From Methylobacterium sp. (GTDB taxonomy: Bacteria > Pseudomonadota > Alphaproteobacteria > Rhizobiales > Beijerinckiaceae): a stretch of 64,000 bases of DNA. Shown piece after piece: positions 16,862-25,241 of this stretch (position 1 is the stretch's first letter; each line of letters opens with the position of its first letter). A program made the translations under genes and the position numbers. Location of the stretch: NCBI GenBank assembly GCA_013823325.1, contig PNLY01000014.1:18332-82331 (forward strand). The letters run 5' to 3'. The notes beneath the pieces are model-generated. The model searched no databases. It was not told where the DNA came from and saw only the letters and a program-made list of their open reading frames with translations.

Positions 16862-17887
16862 CTATTTCAGCCAGCCCTTGACCCGGTTGCAGAGAGCCTC
16901 GGTCGAGATGCCATAGCGGTCGTGCAGCGTCGGCAGCGCCCCGGCCGCGAGGAACTCGTCCGGCAGGCCGACCATGCGGAAAGCGGGATGCACGCCCTCG
17001 CGCATCAGCAGGCCGGCGACGGCCTCGCCGAGCCCGCCATTGACAGTGTGGTTCTCGGCCACGACGACGAGCCGGCCCAGCTTGGCGCAGGCTGCGAGAA
17101 TCGTCGCGCTGTCGAGCGGCTTGATTGTCGGCACATGCAGGACGCCTACATCGATGCGGTCCTGCTCCAGCGCCTTCGCCGCTTCGAGCGCCCGCATCGT
17201 CATGATGCCGGAGGAGATGAACAGGACCTCGTAGCCGTCGCGCAGCAGCTTGGCCTTGCCGAGTTCGAAGGAATATCCGTACTCGTCGAGCACGAGCGGC
17301 ACCTGGCCGCGCAGCAGGCGCATGTAGACCGGGCCCTTGTGCCGCGCCATCGCCGGCACGACCTGCTCGATCTCGTGCGCGTCGCAGGGGTCGATCACCA
17401 CCATGTTCGGCATGGCGCGGAACAGCGCGAGATCCTCGGTCGCCTGGTGCGACGGCCCATAGCCCGAGGTCAGGCCCGGCAGCGCGCAGGCGATCTTCAC
17501 ATTGCGGTCTTCCTCCGCGATCGTCTGGTGGATGAAGTCGTAGGCGCGGCGCGAGGCGAAGACGGCATAGGTCGTCGCGAACGGCGTGAAGCCTTCCGAC
17601 GCAAGACCGGAGGCGGCGCCGAACAGAAGCTGCTCGGCCATGCCCATCTGGTAATGCCGGTCGGGAAAGGCCTGCGCGAAGATGTGCAGGTCGGTGTATT
17701 TGCCGAGGTCGGCGGTCATGCCGACGATGGAAGCGTCCTGCTTCGCGAGCTCGACCAGCGCATGGCCGAACGGCGCGGGCTTCGTGCGCTGCCCCTCGCC
17801 GGCGATCGAGGCGATCATCGCCGAGGTGGTCAGGCGCGGCTTGCCGGAGTCGCTCTTGTCGGGGCCATTTTTGGCGGCGGGCTTCAT
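16862..17887 (-). CDS. Split transketolase, C-terminal subunit
   Basis: This 341-residue protein corresponds to the pyrimidine-binding and C-terminal domains of transketolase. Landmarks are GHALVELAKQDASIVGMTADLG, FPDRHYQMGMAEQLLFGAASGLA, PFATTYAVFASRRAYDFIHQ and GLGEAVAGLLMREG. It forms a two-chain enzyme with the adjacent N-terminal subunit, whose stop overlaps this ATG (ATGA). Residues 1-30 (KPAAKNGPDKSDSGKP) are a polar extension of unknown function. No sugar kinase is nearby, so the substrate may be a non-phosphorylated or acidic ketose; this is inference. Confidence 0.9.
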   Translation of the reverse strand: MKPAAKNGPDKSDSGKPRLTTSAMIASIAGEGQRTKPAPFGHALVELAKQDASIVGMTADLGKYTDLHIFAQAFPDRHYQMGMAEQLLFGAASGLASEGFTPFATTYAVFASRRAYDFIHQTIAEEDRNVKIACALPGLTSGYGPSHQATEDLALFRAMPNMVVIDPCDAHEIEQVVPAMARHKGPVYMRLLRGQVPLVLDEYGYSFELGKAKLLRDGYEVLFISSGIMTMRALEAAKALEQDRIDVGVLHVPTIKPLDSATILAACAKLGRLVVVAENHTVNGGLGEAVAGLLMREGVHPAFRMVGLPDEFLAAGALPTLHDRYGISTEALCNRVKGWLK

Positions 17888-18726
17888 GACGGCTTCCTCT
17901 CGTCGAGCGCCGCGAGCGCGAGCTGCCATTCATGGGCTTCCACCCGGATGAAGTGGTTCTTCTCGCGCGCCTCGAGGAAGGGCACGCCCTTGCCCATCAG
18001 CGTGTCGGCGATGATCATGCTGGGCCTGCCCGTCTGAGCCCTGGCGGCATCGAAGGCGGCGCGGACGGCGGAAAGATCGTTGCCGTCGACGCGCTGGGTG
18101 AACCAGCCGAAGGCTTGAAGCTTCTCCGCCAGCGGCTCGAAGCCCATGACCTTGGTCGAGGGGCCGTCGGCCTGCTGGTTGTTGACGTCGACGACGGCGA
18201 TCAGGTTATCGAGCCCGTAATGGGCGGCGGACATGATCGCCTCCCAGACCGAGCCCTCATCGAGCTCGCCATCGGAGAACAGAGTATAGACGTAGGATGC
18301 GGAGCCCTTGCGCTTGAGGCCGAGGCATTTGCCGACCGCGATCGAGAGGCCGAGGCCGAGCGAGCCGCCGGACATCTCCATGCCGGGCGTGTAGCTTGCC
18401 ATGCCCGACATCGGCAGCCGGCTTTCGTCCGAGCCATAGCTTTCGAGCTCGTCCTCGGGGATGACTCCCGCCTCGATCAGTGCGGCGTAAAGCGCGATCG
18501 CGTAGTGGCCGTTCGAGAGCAGGAAGCGGTCGCGCCCCTCCCAGTCCGGATCGTCCGGCCGGTAGCGCATGGCGTGGAAATAGGCGACGGCGAGCACGTC
18601 GGCGATGTCGAGCGCCTGCGCGATATAGCCCTGGCCCTGCACCTCGCCCATCAGGATGGCGTGCCGGCGGATGTTCCAGGCGCGACGTTCGAGCGAGACG
18701 TTGTGGCCGAGAGGAGCGGTGCTCAT
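17884..18726 (-). CDS. Split transketolase, N-terminal subunit
   Basis: This 280-residue protein corresponds to the ThDP-diphosphate-binding half of transketolase. It shows LSNGHYAIALYAALIEAG, GGSLGLGLSIAVGKCLGLK and the ThDP/Mg segment FSDGELDEGSVWEAIMSAAHY followed by VVDVNNQQADG. Most transketolases have GDGE where this one has SDGE. The partner subunit follows with a four-base overlap. The SDR gene lies three bases upstream. Such split enzymes are usually found in dedicated sugar catabolic clusters rather than the pentose phosphate pathway. Confidence 0.9.
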   Translation of the reverse strand: MSTAPLGHNVSLERRAWNIRRHAILMGEVQGQGYIAQALDIADVLAVAYFHAMRYRPDDPDWEGRDRFLLSNGHYAIALYAALIEAGVIPEDELESYGSDESRLPMSGMASYTPGMEMSGGSLGLGLSIAVGKCLGLKRKGSASYVYTLFSDGELDEGSVWEAIMSAAHYGLDNLIAVVDVNNQQADGPSTKVMGFEPLAEKLQAFGWFTQRVDGNDLSAVRAAFDAARAQTGRPSMIIADTLMGKGVPFLEAREKNHFIRVEAHEWQLALAALDERKPS

Positions 18727-18729
18727 GGC

Positions 18730-19482
18730 TCAGCCGTGGATCAGCATGCCGCCATTGACGTCGATGACGGCGCCGGTGACGTAGGCCGAGAGATCGGAGG
18801 CGAGGAAGAGATAGATGCCGGCGACGTCGCTGGCATCGCCGAGTCGCCCGAGCGGGATGCCCTTGATGATGTCCCTGCGCATCTCGTCAGTCAGCTTGCC
18901 GCCGGTGATGTCGGTCTGGATCAGGCCGGGGGTGACGCAGTTGACGCGAATGCCGTCGGGACCGAACTCGCGCGCCATCGCCTTGGCGAGGCCGAGCACG
19001 CCCGCCTTGGCCGAGGAGTAATGCGGCCCGCCGAAGATGCCGCCGCCGCGCTGCGCCGAGACCGAGGACATGCAGGCGATCGCGCCCTGCTTCCTGGCCT
19101 GCATGTGCGGGATGAAGACCTGGCTCAGGAACAGCACGCCCTTGCAGTTGATGTCCTGGACCCGGTCCCAGCTCGCCTCGTCGATCTCCAGCGTCTTCAC
19201 CGGCTGGGTGACGCCGGCATTGTTGATCAGGATGTCGAGCTGGCCGAAGGCTGCGATCACCTGGTCCGCCGCCTTCTGGCATGAGGCCTTGTCGGCGACG
19301 TCGCAAGCGAGGCCGATATGCTGCGGGCCGAGCTCGGCGGCCGCCCCTTTCGCGGCGGCTTCGTCGATATCGAGGATCGCGATGCGTGCGCCATGGGCGG
19401 CGAACAGCCTGGCGGTGGCGAGGCCGATGCCGCGTGCGCTGGCCGCGCCCGAAATCGCGGCGGTCTTGTTCTGCAGGAGCAT
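18730..19482 (-). CDS. Short-chain dehydrogenase/reductase
   Basis: This 250-residue classical SDR has an N-terminal cofactor motif, SGAASARGIGLATA (about 11-24). The aspartate at the end of the second strand (LDIDEA) favours NAD. Other landmarks are NNAG at 87-90, the SSVSAQ serine region, and Y155-x3-K159 in YSSAK. It is the first gene of the operon that continues through the split transketolase to the TRAP transporter, so it probably oxidises the imported polyol or sugar acid to the ketose used by the transketolase. This role is inferred from gene order. Confidence 0.9.
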   Translation of the reverse strand: MLLQNKTAAISGAASARGIGLATARLFAAHGARIAILDIDEAAAKGAAAELGPQHIGLACDVADKASCQKAADQVIAAFGQLDILINNAGVTQPVKTLEIDEASWDRVQDINCKGVLFLSQVFIPHMQARKQGAIACMSSVSAQRGGGIFGGPHYSSAKAGVLGLAKAMAREFGPDGIRVNCVTPGLIQTDITGGKLTDEMRRDIIKGIPLGRLGDASDVAGIYLFLASDLSAYVTGAVIDVNGGMLIHG

Positions 19483-19566
19483 TCCATCCCTCGATCAGCA
19501 ACTTCTTGTTGCCTGAGGGTGGCTCATGCTTTCGCGCATGAAAAACGCAAAGATTGCGCTATGAGG

Positions 19567-19579
19567 TGAATTACATTCA
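19567..19579. promoter_or_regulatory. Palindrome between LysR gene and TRAP operon
   Basis: TGAATTACATTCA is an inverted repeat (TGAAT/ATTCA around TAC) in the divergent spacer between the SDR operon (starting 19482) and the LysR gene (starting 19621). LysR regulators commonly bind T-N11-A palindromes in exactly this position. It is a candidate autoregulatory and activating site. Confidence 0.45.
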
Positions 19580-19620
19580 TCTTTCGCCCGCCATGGCTGA
19601 AGTGCACCAGAGGGATTGTC

Positions 19621-20508
19621 ATGCGACGCTTGCCGCTTTCCGCGCTCCAGGCTTTCGAGGCGGCCGCCCGGACGGGCTCGTTCCGCGCGGCCGGCGAGGA
19701 GCTCGGCATTTCACCGAGCGCGATCAGCCACGCGGTCCGCAAGCTTGAAATCCTGATGGGTGCCGCGCTGTTCGAGCGGCAGAGCCGCGCTGTACACCTC
19801 AACGTCGCGGGCGAAGCGCTGCTGCGCCACGTCGCGGCGGGATTCGACGAGATGCGGCAGGGCATCGAGACGGTTGGCGCCCGCTCCGGCAATCTGCTGC
19901 GGCTGCATTGCGCGCCGTCGATGGCGGCGCAATGGCTGCTGCCGCGCCTGCGCGACCTCCTCGCCAAGCAGCCCGGCCTCGAAGTACGACTGGCGGCGGG
20001 CGTCGATTACCCGCAATTCGAACATGACGAGTTCGACGCCGATATCTGCTACGGGCCGCCGCGGCAGGAGGGACTGATCGTCATCCCGCTCGGCGAGGAG
20101 ACCGTCACCCCGCTCTGCGCGCCGGAGCTTGCCGAGCGGATCAGCTCACCCAAGGATCTGCTTGGCGCAAAACTCATCGAAAGCGACAACAAGCGGGTGC
20201 GCTGGACGAGTTGGTTCGGCGCCAACGACATCAGCCCGCCGGCGCCGCGCGGCTCGCGCTTCGATCGCTCGTTCATGGCGATCGCTGCGGCAGTGGACGG
20301 CCTCGGGATCGCGCTGGAATCGACGCGGTTGGCTGAGCGCGAGATCGCCGACGGCCGGCTGGTGGCGCCTCTGGCAGGGCGAGCGCAGGACGTGCGCTAT
20401 GTCGGTCACTACCTGGTCTTTCCGCGCGTGGCGAAAGCACGCCGTTCGGTACGCATGTTCACCCAATGGCTGACGCAGGAGCTGAACCTGCCGCAGCCGA
20501 AGGTCTGA
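19621..20508 (+). CDS. LysR-family transcriptional regulator (GcvA-like)
   Basis: This 295-residue DNA-binding regulator has an N-terminal winged helix-turn-helix, LSALQAFEAAARTGSFRAAGEELGISPSAISHAVRKLE, in the pattern of the GcvA/AmpR branch. A LysR substrate-binding domain follows, starting around LRLHCAPSMAAQWLLPRL. It is divergently transcribed from the SDR-transketolase-TRAP operon and most likely controls it in response to a pathway metabolite. The nearby palindrome at 19567 is a plausible binding site. Confidence 0.92.
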   Translation: MRRLPLSALQAFEAAARTGSFRAAGEELGISPSAISHAVRKLEILMGAALFERQSRAVHLNVAGEALLRHVAAGFDEMRQGIETVGARSGNLLRLHCAPSMAAQWLLPRLRDLLAKQPGLEVRLAAGVDYPQFEHDEFDADICYGPPRQEGLIVIPLGEETVTPLCAPELAERISSPKDLLGAKLIESDNKRVRWTSWFGANDISPPAPRGSRFDRSFMAIAAAVDGLGIALESTRLAEREIADGRLVAPLAGRAQDVRYVGHYLVFPRVAKARRSVRMFTQWLTQELNLPQPKV

Positions 20509-20745
20509 CGGGTTTCCAGCGTGCCACGACCGGTAGCCATGCCGGCGCAATCCCTGATGCTGATCACCAGGGAACAGATATTGAAAAGGCCGATAGGCGG
20601 GTTCAGCTGGATTTCCGGGGTTTGTTCGCCGGGCTGCCGCAAGGGCCTTGGGCTGATGGCCGACTCTCGTCCTCAGCCAGGAAGCGAACATTTCAAAGTG
20701 GGCTTCTCCAGGCTGCGGCCGCCCCAAACTGAAGATCACGACAGG

Positions 20746-21606
20746 TCATTCGGGAAGAGCCGGTGGGACTTCCTGCCAGAACTCGACGACATCATCGAGA
20801 ACGGGCGCTCGCCAGCTCATGGCGCGCGCGAGCGACGCCGCCGTTCCGGCGTGGCCGAGGCCCGCATAGGTCTTGAGCGTGACGGAGCGCGCACCGGCGC
20901 GGCGTAGTGCAGCGGCGAGCTGCTCGCTGTTGCGGGGCAGGACCGTGGTGTCGTCGGTGCCTGTCGCAAGCAGGATCGGCGGTGCGTCCTTGCGAGCGAA
21001 ATGGATCGGCTGCGTTCGTTCCAGATTGCGGGCGTTGCCGAAGGCAGCCTTGGTCACGTCGATGTCCAGAGGCAGGAAATCATATGGGCCCGAAAGACCC
21101 ACCGCCGAGCGAATGACACCGGGGGATAGGCCGACGCGCGCGAGATAGCTTCTGTCCAGCGTCAGCATCATCGCGTTGTAGGCGCCGGCCGAATGTCCCA
21201 TGAGGTGAATCCTGCGCGGATCGCCGCCGTAACGCGCGACGTTGTCATGGACGAAGCGCAGGGCTGCTGCGCCATCTTCGATGAAGATGGGGAAGCGCAC
21301 TTCCGGCACGAGCCGATAGTCGGCGATCACCGTGACGAAGCCGCGGCTTGCCAAGGCGTCGCCGACAAAGGCGTAACTCTCCTTGGCCCCGTTGGCCCAT
21401 GAACCGCCATAGATGAAGAACACGACCGGCCTTCCTGAACCACCGCCGGCCGGAACGTAGATGTCCATCGTCTGGCGCGGGTGGCGGCCATAGGCGACGT
21501 CGCGGGCGCCTTCGTTCAGCGCGCCCGGCCGCAGCACGGCGCAGCCGGCGAGCGCCATGCTGGACAGCGCCGCCCCTACGGCCCGCCTCGAAAACAGAAT
21601 GGTCAT
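20746..21606 (-). CDS. Alpha/beta hydrolase, probable lipoprotein esterase
   Basis: This 286-residue protein has an N-terminal signal with a lipobox-like LAGC (about residues 18-21), suggesting export and lipid anchoring. The fold is that of carboxylesterase/HSL-type hydrolases: the oxyanion region VVFFIYGGSW, nucleophile motif GHSAG, TGTDDTTVL for the acid, and GLGHAG for the histidine. The usual HGG of the family is YGG here. Start 21606 was chosen because the signal peptide follows it directly. The roughly 240 bases between this gene and the LysR gene show no further gene. Substrate unknown. Confidence 0.82.
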   Translation of the reverse strand: MTILFSRRAVGAALSSMALAGCAVLRPGALNEGARDVAYGRHPRQTMDIYVPAGGGSGRPVVFFIYGGSWANGAKESYAFVGDALASRGFVTVIADYRLVPEVRFPIFIEDGAAALRFVHDNVARYGGDPRRIHLMGHSAGAYNAMMLTLDRSYLARVGLSPGVIRSAVGLSGPYDFLPLDIDVTKAAFGNARNLERTQPIHFARKDAPPILLATGTDDTTVLPRNSEQLAAALRRAGARSVTLKTYAGLGHAGTAASLARAMSWRAPVLDDVVEFWQEVPPALPE

Positions 21607-21746
21607 CGGCACCTTTGCATCTCGAGCCCCTGCGAATCTACGCCGGATGAGGCGCGCTGGATCGTCGGACCGTCGCGGCTGCATGGAAAAGAAATCCGGA
21701 TTGGCGCGCGCTGCGTATCTGCAATCACCAAATCCTGGAGGTCGTC

Positions 21747-22160
21747 ATGCGCTTCGTCGCCGGCTACGTCGCCTTTCTCGTCGCCTTCGGCATCTGCGAT
21801 GCAGTCTGGCTCGGCACCATGACCGCCAGGCTCTATCGTCCGACGCTCGGCGACCTGATCGTCGAGCAGGTGCGCTATGTGCCGGCGGCCCTGTTCTATT
21901 TCGGCTTCCCGCTCGGCGTTCTGCATTTTGCGGTGATGCCGGCCCTGCGCGACGGCAATGCCGGCGCCGCGCTCGTCAACGGAGCCCTGATCGGCCTTCT
22001 CGCCTATGCCACCTATGATCTGACGAACTACGCGACGCTGCGGCCGTGGACGCTGACGATCACGCTCGCCGACATCGTCTACGGCACGGTGGTGGTCGGC
22101 TTCTGCAGCTGGGTCGCCTATGAGGCCGTGCGGCGCGCGGGCAGCTGGGGCTGGCTCTGA
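21747..22160 (+). CDS. DUF2177 family membrane protein
   Basis: This 137-residue protein has four predicted membrane helices. DAVWLGTM near the N-terminus, FYFGFPLGVLHFAV, and AYATYDLTNYATLRPWTLTITLADIVYG fit the DUF2177 family. Function is unknown. DUF2177 genes are often found beside cyclopropane-synthase and ECF-sigma genes, as here, where it converges with the sigma operon. The ATG is preceded by GGAGG about six bases upstream. Confidence 0.82.
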   Translation: MRFVAGYVAFLVAFGICDAVWLGTMTARLYRPTLGDLIVEQVRYVPAALFYFGFPLGVLHFAVMPALRDGNAGAALVNGALIGLLAYATYDLTNYATLRPWTLTITLADIVYGTVVVGFCSWVAYEAVRRAGSWGWL

Positions 22161-22177
22161 TCGCCGGCCGCGAGCGG

Positions 22178-23200
22178 TCAGACGGGCCGGAGCCGATAGT
22201 GGTTGACGCCCCAGGCCTCGCCGCCTGCGTGGCCGAACAGCCCGCTCGTCGCCAGGAAGAACAGGCGCCAGCGCCGGCGCCATAACGGCGCAGCCTCGCC
22301 ATAGGCCTCGCGCAGGATAGGTTCGATCGCCGGCAGATTGCGATCGAAATTCGCCAGCCAGTCCTCTGCCGTTCGCCGATAATGCTCGCCGCTCCAGCGC
22401 CATTCCTCCTCGACTGCGAAGAGATCGGAGAACTGGTGCGCCAGCGCCGCGCTCGGCATGATACCGCCGGTGAAGAAGTGCTGGGCGATCCAGTCGGCAC
22501 TCTCGCCGACATCGAAGCGGTAGCAGCCGCGCGCATGAGCGAAGACGTGGATGAACAGGCGCCCGTCGGGCTTCAGCCAGCCATGGACGCGCCCGAGCAG
22601 CGCGCGCCAGTTGGCCATGTGCTCGAACATCTCGACCGAGACGACGCGATCGAAGCGCTCGTCGATGGCGAAGTCGTTCATGTCGGCGGTGATCACGCGC
22701 AGATTGCCTAAGCCGCGCCCGCGCGCGCGCTCTTCGATGAAGGCGCGCTGCGAGGCCGAGTTCGAGACCGAGACGATCCGTGCCTGCGGGTAGGCCTCCG
22801 CCATCCACAGCGAGAGCGAGCCCCAGCCACAGCCGAGCTCGAGGATTTCCTGTCCGTCGGCGAGGCCGGCATGCTCGGCGGTCAACGCCAGCGCCGCATC
22901 CTCGGCTGTCGCGAGACTGTCAGAAGGGTCGGCGTAAAAGCAGCAGGAGTATTTCCGCCTCGGCCCGAGGACCTGCTCGAAGAAGGCCGCCGGAACCTCG
23001 TAATGCTGGGCGTTGGCGGCATCCGTGTGCAGCGCGATCGGTCGTTCCGCCATTTCCCGGGCGAAGCCCGGCGCATTGCCTGGCTGGGTTGCGAGCGTGC
23101 GATCCGTTCGTCCCACCAGCGATGCGATGACCATGCGGCTGATCGCATCGGGTACGGGCAAGGCCTCGCCCCAGCTCGACAATCTCTGCATGATCGTCAT
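22178..23200 (-). CDS. Cyclopropane-fatty-acyl-phospholipid synthase-family methyltransferase
   Basis: This 340-residue SAM-dependent methyltransferase of the CFA-synthase family has QHYEVPAAFFEQVLGPRRKYSCCFY (about 66-89), SAM motif I ILELGCGWGSLSLWMAEAYP (119-138), and FDRVVSVEMFEHMANW (183-198). It lacks the long N-terminal domain of true CFA synthases. It is the last gene of the ECF sigma operon (sigma, ChrR, DUF1295, this gene) and overlaps the DUF1295 stop. Membrane-lipid modification under oxidative or photo-oxidative stress is the likely role. Confidence 0.88.
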   Translation of the reverse strand: MTIMQRLSSWGEALPVPDAISRMVIASLVGRTDRTLATQPGNAPGFAREMAERPIALHTDAANAQHYEVPAAFFEQVLGPRRKYSCCFYADPSDSLATAEDAALALTAEHAGLADGQEILELGCGWGSLSLWMAEAYPQARIVSVSNSASQRAFIEERARGRGLGNLRVITADMNDFAIDERFDRVVSVEMFEHMANWRALLGRVHGWLKPDGRLFIHVFAHARGCYRFDVGESADWIAQHFFTGGIMPSAALAHQFSDLFAVEEEWRWSGEHYRRTAEDWLANFDRNLPAIEPILREAYGEAAPLWRRRWRLFFLATSGLFGHAGGEAWGVNHYRLRPV

Positions 23201-24000
23201 GGCCTGGCTCCTTGTGGCGGCAGCGGGATGAAGGCGCTGGTCCGGCGCTGGTAGTCGCGATAGGCCGCTCCGTGCTTGGCGAGCATGTGCTCCTCCAGCG
23301 GCGGAATGCCGGAGACGCGGACGAGCAAGAGGGTGATCGCGGCGGGCGCGAGCCAGGCGAGCCAGCCCTGCGGGTAGGCCAGGCTGGAAGCGATCACGCC
23401 ATAGGCGCACCAGAGAACAGCTTCGAAGAAGTAGTTGGGATGGCGCGAGAAGGCCCAGAGGCCGGTGTCGCAGACGCCGCCTCGTCCGGAACGAGCAAAG
23501 GCCCGAAGCTGCCGGTCGGCGATCGCGCCTCCAAGGATACCGACGAGGAAGATCGCCAGACCGAGCGCGTCCTGCGCTTGGCCGAGCGTGGCCGGATTGT
23601 GAGCCGCCAGGACGATGCCGATGGCGAGGGGGATGCTCGCGAGCGCCTGCAACTGCAGCAGCCGGGCCATTCTTGCGGGCGCCTGCGGCCCCCAGTCGCG
23701 CTTCATCCGGGCATAGCGCGGGTCGTCGGCGATACCCTTGGTGCGGCCGACAATGTGCAGGCCTAGGCGCAGCGCCCACGCCGCGACGAGGGCGGCGACG
23801 AACAGGCGGCGACCGAACGGGCCGTCGCCGAAGGGCAGGAGCGCGCCCGCGGCGCCGGTCACGCCGAGACCGAACGTCCAGATGACATCGATCCATCCGG
23901 AATTGCCGGTGCTGCGCTCGATCCTGGTCGCCAGCTGCATGGTCGCCGACATCGCGACCGCGATGAAGAGCAGCGCCGCAGCGAAAGAAGCCAAGGTCAC
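23197..24000 (-). CDS. DUF1295 family membrane protein (steroid-reductase-like fold)
   Basis: This 267-residue integral membrane protein has DUF1295 landmarks: the segment GWIDVIWTFGLGVTG, YARMKRDWGP, GLWAFSRHPNYFFEAVLWCAYGV, and a C-terminal GIPPLEEHMLAKHGAAYRDYQRRTSAFIP. The C-terminal region resembles the NADPH-binding end of 5-alpha-reductase and isoprenylcysteine methyltransferase families. GTG 24000 overlaps the ChrR stop (GTGA), which decides the start. It is probably a lipid-modifying reductase in the sigma-factor regulon; substrate unknown. Confidence 0.85.
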   Translation of the reverse strand: MTLASFAAALLFIAVAMSATMQLATRIERSTGNSGWIDVIWTFGLGVTGAAGALLPFGDGPFGRRLFVAALVAAWALRLGLHIVGRTKGIADDPRYARMKRDWGPQAPARMARLLQLQALASIPLAIGIVLAAHNPATLGQAQDALGLAIFLVGILGGAIADRQLRAFARSGRGGVCDTGLWAFSRHPNYFFEAVLWCAYGVIASSLAYPQGWLAWLAPAAITLLLVRVSGIPPLEEHMLAKHGAAYRDYQRRTSAFIPLPPQGARP

Positions 24001-24620
24001 AGCCGCACCAGCGGTTGAAGCAGCCGGCCGAGCCAGCCCTGGAACAGGACGTTGCCGGTCATGGCAACGAGGCAGGTGCACCCCTCGACGGGGTCGACAC
24101 GCGGCGTGTGGTCGTGCCCGGCATCGGCTTCATCGAAGTCGCCGGCGGCATAGCGGCCATATTCGTGCTCATAGGCGCCGGACAGGATGGTCGTCCATTC
24201 GAAGCCGGTGTGCTTGTGGTGCGGCAGCGCGATCCCGGGACCGGCCCGCAACATGAAGACCCGCGCCTGCGCTCCGGGCACCTCGATGCGCCGCATCGCG
24301 ACCCGGATGCCGATCGGCCGCCATGGCCCGAAGGCGTAGGGACGCAAAACATTCGGCATGTCCGGCTCGGCGGGTGGACGGGCAGCGATCGGATTGTTCG
24401 CGGGCTTCTGTCCAGATGGATCCGGGACGCCTCTTGCCATCGCAACCGGCTCGATGCGGTCGAGCAGGGCGCCCTGAACCGCCTGGAACTCCTGCACGAG
24501 GCGCCGGCTTTCGCTGTTCAGCTCGACATGCGCGGCGACAGCCAGCGCCAGACCTTCGTCGAGATGGCCGCCGGCAAAGGCGGCAAGGGTATCGTCGGAT
24601 GGGCGATGGGCCGTGCTCAT
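23997..24620 (-). CDS. chrR: ChrR-family anti-sigma factor/cupin with altered zinc site
   Basis: This 207-residue protein has two parts: an N-terminal zinc-type anti-sigma domain (about 1-85) and a C-terminal cupin (about 95-195). In Rhodobacter ChrR the anti-sigma zinc is held by H6, H31, C35 and C38. Here the matching positions are H5, H31, N35 and S38, in AAHVELNSESRR, so both cysteines are gone. The cupin keeps a plausible metal site, HHKHTGFEW (H135, H137, E141) and H171. It overlaps the sigma-factor gene by four bases and should sequester that sigma factor. Whether it does so without structural zinc is an open question. Confidence 0.88.
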   Translation of the reverse strand: MSTAHRPSDDTLAAFAGGHLDEGLALAVAAHVELNSESRRLVQEFQAVQGALLDRIEPVAMARGVPDPSGQKPANNPIAARPPAEPDMPNVLRPYAFGPWRPIGIRVAMRRIEVPGAQARVFMLRAGPGIALPHHKHTGFEWTTILSGAYEHEYGRYAAGDFDEADAGHDHTPRVDPVEGCTCLVAMTGNVLFQGWLGRLLQPLVRL

Positions 24621-25204
24621 CGCAGATCCTCCAGTTTGCCGCGCAGATGCGACAAAGCGAGACGCAGCCGCGACTTCACCGTGCCGAGCGGGATCGCCAG
24701 GCGCTTCGCCACGTCCTGATGGCTGAACTCTTCCAGGAAGGCGAGTTCGACGACACGGTACTGGTCGGCGGACAATCCGGTCATCGCCGCCCTGATCCGC
24801 GCATCGCGCTCCGCTCCAGAGATGGTCTCGTCAGGCTGTTCAGGTCCGTCTTCATCGAGAATTTCATACACTTGCGAGAGTCGTGAACGCGCTTCGCGCC
24901 GGGCGATGTCGATGCGCCGGTTGCGCGCGATCGTGGCGATCCAGGTCGAGGCGTTCGCCTTGGCAGGATCGAACAGGGCGGCCTTGCGCCAGACCGTGAG
25001 CAGCGTTTCCTGCGCGATCTCCTCGGCCAGCTCGGCCGAGGTCCCGCCACGCATCAGCAACCCCTTCACGCGCGGCGCGAAGTGATCGAACAGCTCGGCG
25101 AACGCGTCCCGGTCGCCCGAGCGCGCGATCGCGGCAATCAAGGCATTGGCGTCGAACAAAGCGAAGAACCGACCTCCCGGCGCTGCGGCTAACGCCTCGC
25201 GCAT
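24617..25204 (-). CDS. rpoE: ECF RNA polymerase sigma factor (RpoE/ECF11-like)
   Basis: This sigma factor of about 195 residues directs RNA polymerase to stress promoters. Region 2 is DAFAELFDHFAPRVKGLLMRGG, then ELAEEIAQETLLTVWRKAALFDP and STWIATIARNRRIDIARRE. Region 4 is LSADQYRVVELAFLEEFSHQDVAKRLAIPLGTVKSRLRLAL. A TGATCC-N18-TATCTT promoter sits so close upstream that ATG 25237 would be at or near the transcript 5' end. I therefore place the start at ATG 25204 (MREALAAAP), with a leaderless start at 25237 as the alternative. Pairing with ChrR makes control by singlet oxygen or similar stress likely. Confidence 0.9.
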   Translation of the reverse strand: MREALAAAPGGRFFALFDANALIAAIARSGDRDAFAELFDHFAPRVKGLLMRGGTSAELAEEIAQETLLTVWRKAALFDPAKANASTWIATIARNRRIDIARREARSRLSQVYEILDEDGPEQPDETISGAERDARIRAAMTGLSADQYRVVELAFLEEFSHQDVAKRLAIPLGTVKSRLRLALSHLRGKLEDLR

Positions 25205-25241
25205 ATCTTCGACAGTCAGGGCGAACGCGGCAACCATGGCG

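Noticed and set aside
20509-20745. Possible small gene between the LysR and esterase genes
   Set aside because: All frames lack a ribosome site or family pattern, and the stretch is short enough to be spacer.
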